Part shown: one piece after another, positions 10,609 to 11,867 of the stretch
How the letters are laid out: each line of letters begins with the position of its first letter
Position numbering within the stretch: position 1 is the stretch's first letter
Notes under the pieces: generated by a model
What the model was told of the DNA's origin: nothing
Databases searched by the model: none
Seen by the model: the letters and a program-made list of their open reading frames with translations, nothing else
Position numbers and translations under genes: made by a program
Origin: an uncultured Flavobacterium sp.
GTDB lineage: Bacteria; Bacteroidota; Bacteroidia; Flavobacteriales; Flavobacteriaceae
Length of the DNA: 11,867 nt
Assembly: GCF_946482535.1 (NCBI RefSeq)
Contig: NZ_CAMLRU010000074.1
Coordinates: forward strand, 1-11,867
Direction: 5' to 3'

Positions 10609-11867
10609 TTATTTATTTTCTAATGCTTCTAAACGCTTGAGGATTTCTTGGTTTTCTTTCAAAAGCTTTTCGTTGACTTTCATGAGCTGTTCTATCAGTA
10701 ATTGTTGTTCCTGGATAGCTTTAATAACAAAAGGAGAAAATTTGGAATAATCAATGGATTTATAACCTTCAATATCGGTATGAACGACTTCAGGAAGTAG
10801 TTTTTCCACTTCTTGAGCAATAAATCCAACTTGTCTTTCGTTAGTTTTATCGCCGCTAAAAGCTACTGATTTTATTTTGTCAGTTACTAATTCTTGTTCG
10901 GTTTTGAAATAATAATTTACCGGTTGTAGTTTATTTAAAATGACTAAACTTGGAGAAATCGGACTTATTTCTTTTTTATACCTCAAATCTGATGAGGCCG
11001 TAAATGTAACAGCATTGACGGTATTACTGAAATAATTATTTACAACTGAGGCATTTCCGAATTTCATGGTATTGCTTACCGTACACACAGCGCCATTACC
11101 AATGGCCGTACTATTTGTTAGACCTGATGAAACATCCGATTGATAACCAACACAAGTATTGTTTGTTCCCGCTGCTATACTTGTTCCTGCAGAATAGCCT
11201 ATGCCAATGTTAAAACTTCCGGTGGAACTTAATAAAGCATTCCTTCCCACAGCCGTTGATTGTTGACCTACAGAGTTATTGTTTAAAGCAAAAGCACCAA
11301 TAGCAGTATTATCAATTCCGGTTGTAGTGCCTTGGGCCGCATTATAACCTATGGCAACACTGTTACTGTTAGTTGTAGCTGAGCCTAAAGCATTAACTCC
11401 TACGGCAACGCATTGTGCGGTGTTATTAGCTCCTAAGTTATCCATAGCTCCATATCCAATCGCAACGTTATTAGAAGAAGCTAAATTCGTGCTGTTGGTT
11501 AAAGCATTTACGCCAAAAGCAGTATTGTTAGTTGAGTTGTTATTTGATGCCGCCAGCAATCCAAATGAAGTGTTAGTGGTACCTATTTTACCGGCTGCTA
11601 TATTATTTCTTCTGAAGGCAACATCGACATTGGTTGAAGCAGCTGTACCAATAAAATTTGTTCCATCTACAATACCGGTATTTCCGGTGATCAGCCAAGC
11701 GTTTGAGGTTGCAGTACCCAATCTTATCCAAGGACCTGTATTGGTACTTAAATAATAAAATCCCGGGGTGACGTCGTTTATGGTGGCCGTGTTGTAAACA
11801 AGCTCAGAGGTAGTGCCGGTAAGTACCGGAAGCACCGTTGTGGTATTGGTTAGTGAGACTCTTGGTA
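10609..11867 (-). CDS. Surface/tail-fibre-like protein with YadA-like head repeats and S74 chaperone domain (5' end outside window)
   Basis: The frame is open to the window edge, so the N-terminus is missing; 418 residues are visible. The first ones (PRVSLTNTTTVLPVLTG, then VYNTATINDVTPGFYYLSTNTGPWIRLG) are typical of secreted flavobacterial repeat proteins. Next come about ten head repeats of 14-19 residues (codons about 11526-11060) built on N-[ST]-[AV]-[IV]-G-x-x-A, as in NSVAIGYNAA, NTAIGAFALN and STAVGRNALL. These form a trimeric left-handed beta roll in YadA-type adhesins. The C-terminus is a peptidase S74 intramolecular chaperone domain: SSDLRYKKEI with the expected catalytic Ser, VGFIAQEVEKLLPEVV and DYSKFSPFVIKAIQEQQ. 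It ends in a coiled coil (LIEQLMKVNEKLLKENQEIL). S74 domains trimerise the fibre and can cut themselves off. No phage genes are nearby, so a host surface protein is more likely. Confidence 0.88.
   Translation of the reverse strand, partial: PRVSLTNTTTVLPVLTGTTSELVYNTATINDVTPGFYYLSTNTGPWIRLGTATSNAWLITGNTGIVDGTNFIGTAASTNVDVAFRRNNIAAGKIGTTNTSFGLLAASNNNSTNNTAFGVNALTNSTNLASSNNVAIGYGAMDNLGANNTAQCVAVGVNALGSATTNSNSVAIGYNAAQGTTTGIDNTAIGAFALNNNSVGQQSTAVGRNALLSSTGSFNIGIGYSAGTSIAAGTNNTCVGYQSDVSSGLTNSTAIGNGAVCTVSNTMKFGNASVVNNYFSNTVNAVTFTASSDLRYKKEISPISPSLVILNKLQPVNYYFKTEQELVTDKIKSVAFSGDKTNERQVGFIAQEVEKLLPEVVHTDIEGYKSIDYSKFSPFVIKAIQEQQLLIEQLMKVNEKLLKENQEILKRLEALENK

Noticed and set aside
11351..11755. A 134-codon plus-strand frame opposite the head repeats
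   Set aside because: Hydrophobic, repetitive translation produced by the complement of Asn/Ala/Gly-rich repeats.
11833..11835. GTG at 11835 as the start of the S74 protein
   Set aside because: The frame continues upstream to the window edge, and the extra residues (PRVSLTNTTT) fit the family, so the gene is cut, not started, here.
10609..11867. Prophage tail-fibre locus
   Set aside because: The S74 domain alone is not evidence of phage; no capsid, tail, integrase or lysis gene is present, and such proteins are common on flavobacterial chromosomes.

Overview
The window looks like chromosomal DNA from a Flavobacterium-like member of the Bacteroidetes. Three things point there. The proteins are of flavobacterial type (a 950-residue CarB, a 628-residue HtpG, a lipocalin-like lipoprotein next to an OmpA lipoprotein, a tail-fibre/S74 surface protein). 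Genes start without Shine-Dalgarno sequences. Several promoters carry the Bacteroidetes -7 box TAnnTTTG, some with an upstream TTG/TTTG at 19-23 bp. The DNA is A+T-rich and gene-dense. I see no transposase, integrase, tRNA, rRNA or CRISPR array, so this reads as ordinary core chromosome with some structured intergenic DNA.

Layout. Positions 1-197 are the 3' end of a methylthiotransferase gene, probably mtaB (+). It converges on a small unknown gene (334-663, -), and the gap holds a 7-nt-phased inverted repeat. A short GNAT-fold protein (740-1051, -) diverges from an alpha/beta hydrolase (1120-1788, +), which is followed by a lytic transglycosylase with its own promoter (1852-2745, +). A two-way terminator separates that from a membrane-anchored helical-repeat protein (2850-3365, -). 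Next come rpmH (3520-3681, +), a structured RNA element (about 3767-3849) and carB (3889-6741, +). carB converges on a DUF2721 membrane protein (6793-7194, -), behind which lies htpG (7311-9197, -). Divergent from htpG is a two-gene lipoprotein operon (9368-10552, +), converging on a surface protein with YadA-like head repeats and an S74 chaperone domain (10609 to beyond 11867, -), cut by the window edge.

How the genes relate. Most are independent housekeeping units: tRNA modification, ribosome, carbamoyl phosphate for arginine and pyrimidines, protein folding, wall remodelling, outer-membrane lipoproteins. Only 9368-9850 and 9857-10552 are spaced as an obvious operon. Each of the four convergent junctions carries an inverted repeat, a simple hairpin terminator at three and the heptad repeat at the first.

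The most unusual signals are not genes. Short tracts phased at exactly 7 nt occur at 201-340, 2752-2779, 6742-6769, 7195-7236 and 7281-7315, with different unit sequences but one period. Two of them share a 21-bp perfect inverted repeat on either side of the DUF2721 gene. Also worth checking are the structured RNA before carB, an inverted repeat over the htpG promoter, and the absence of the allosteric domain in CarB.
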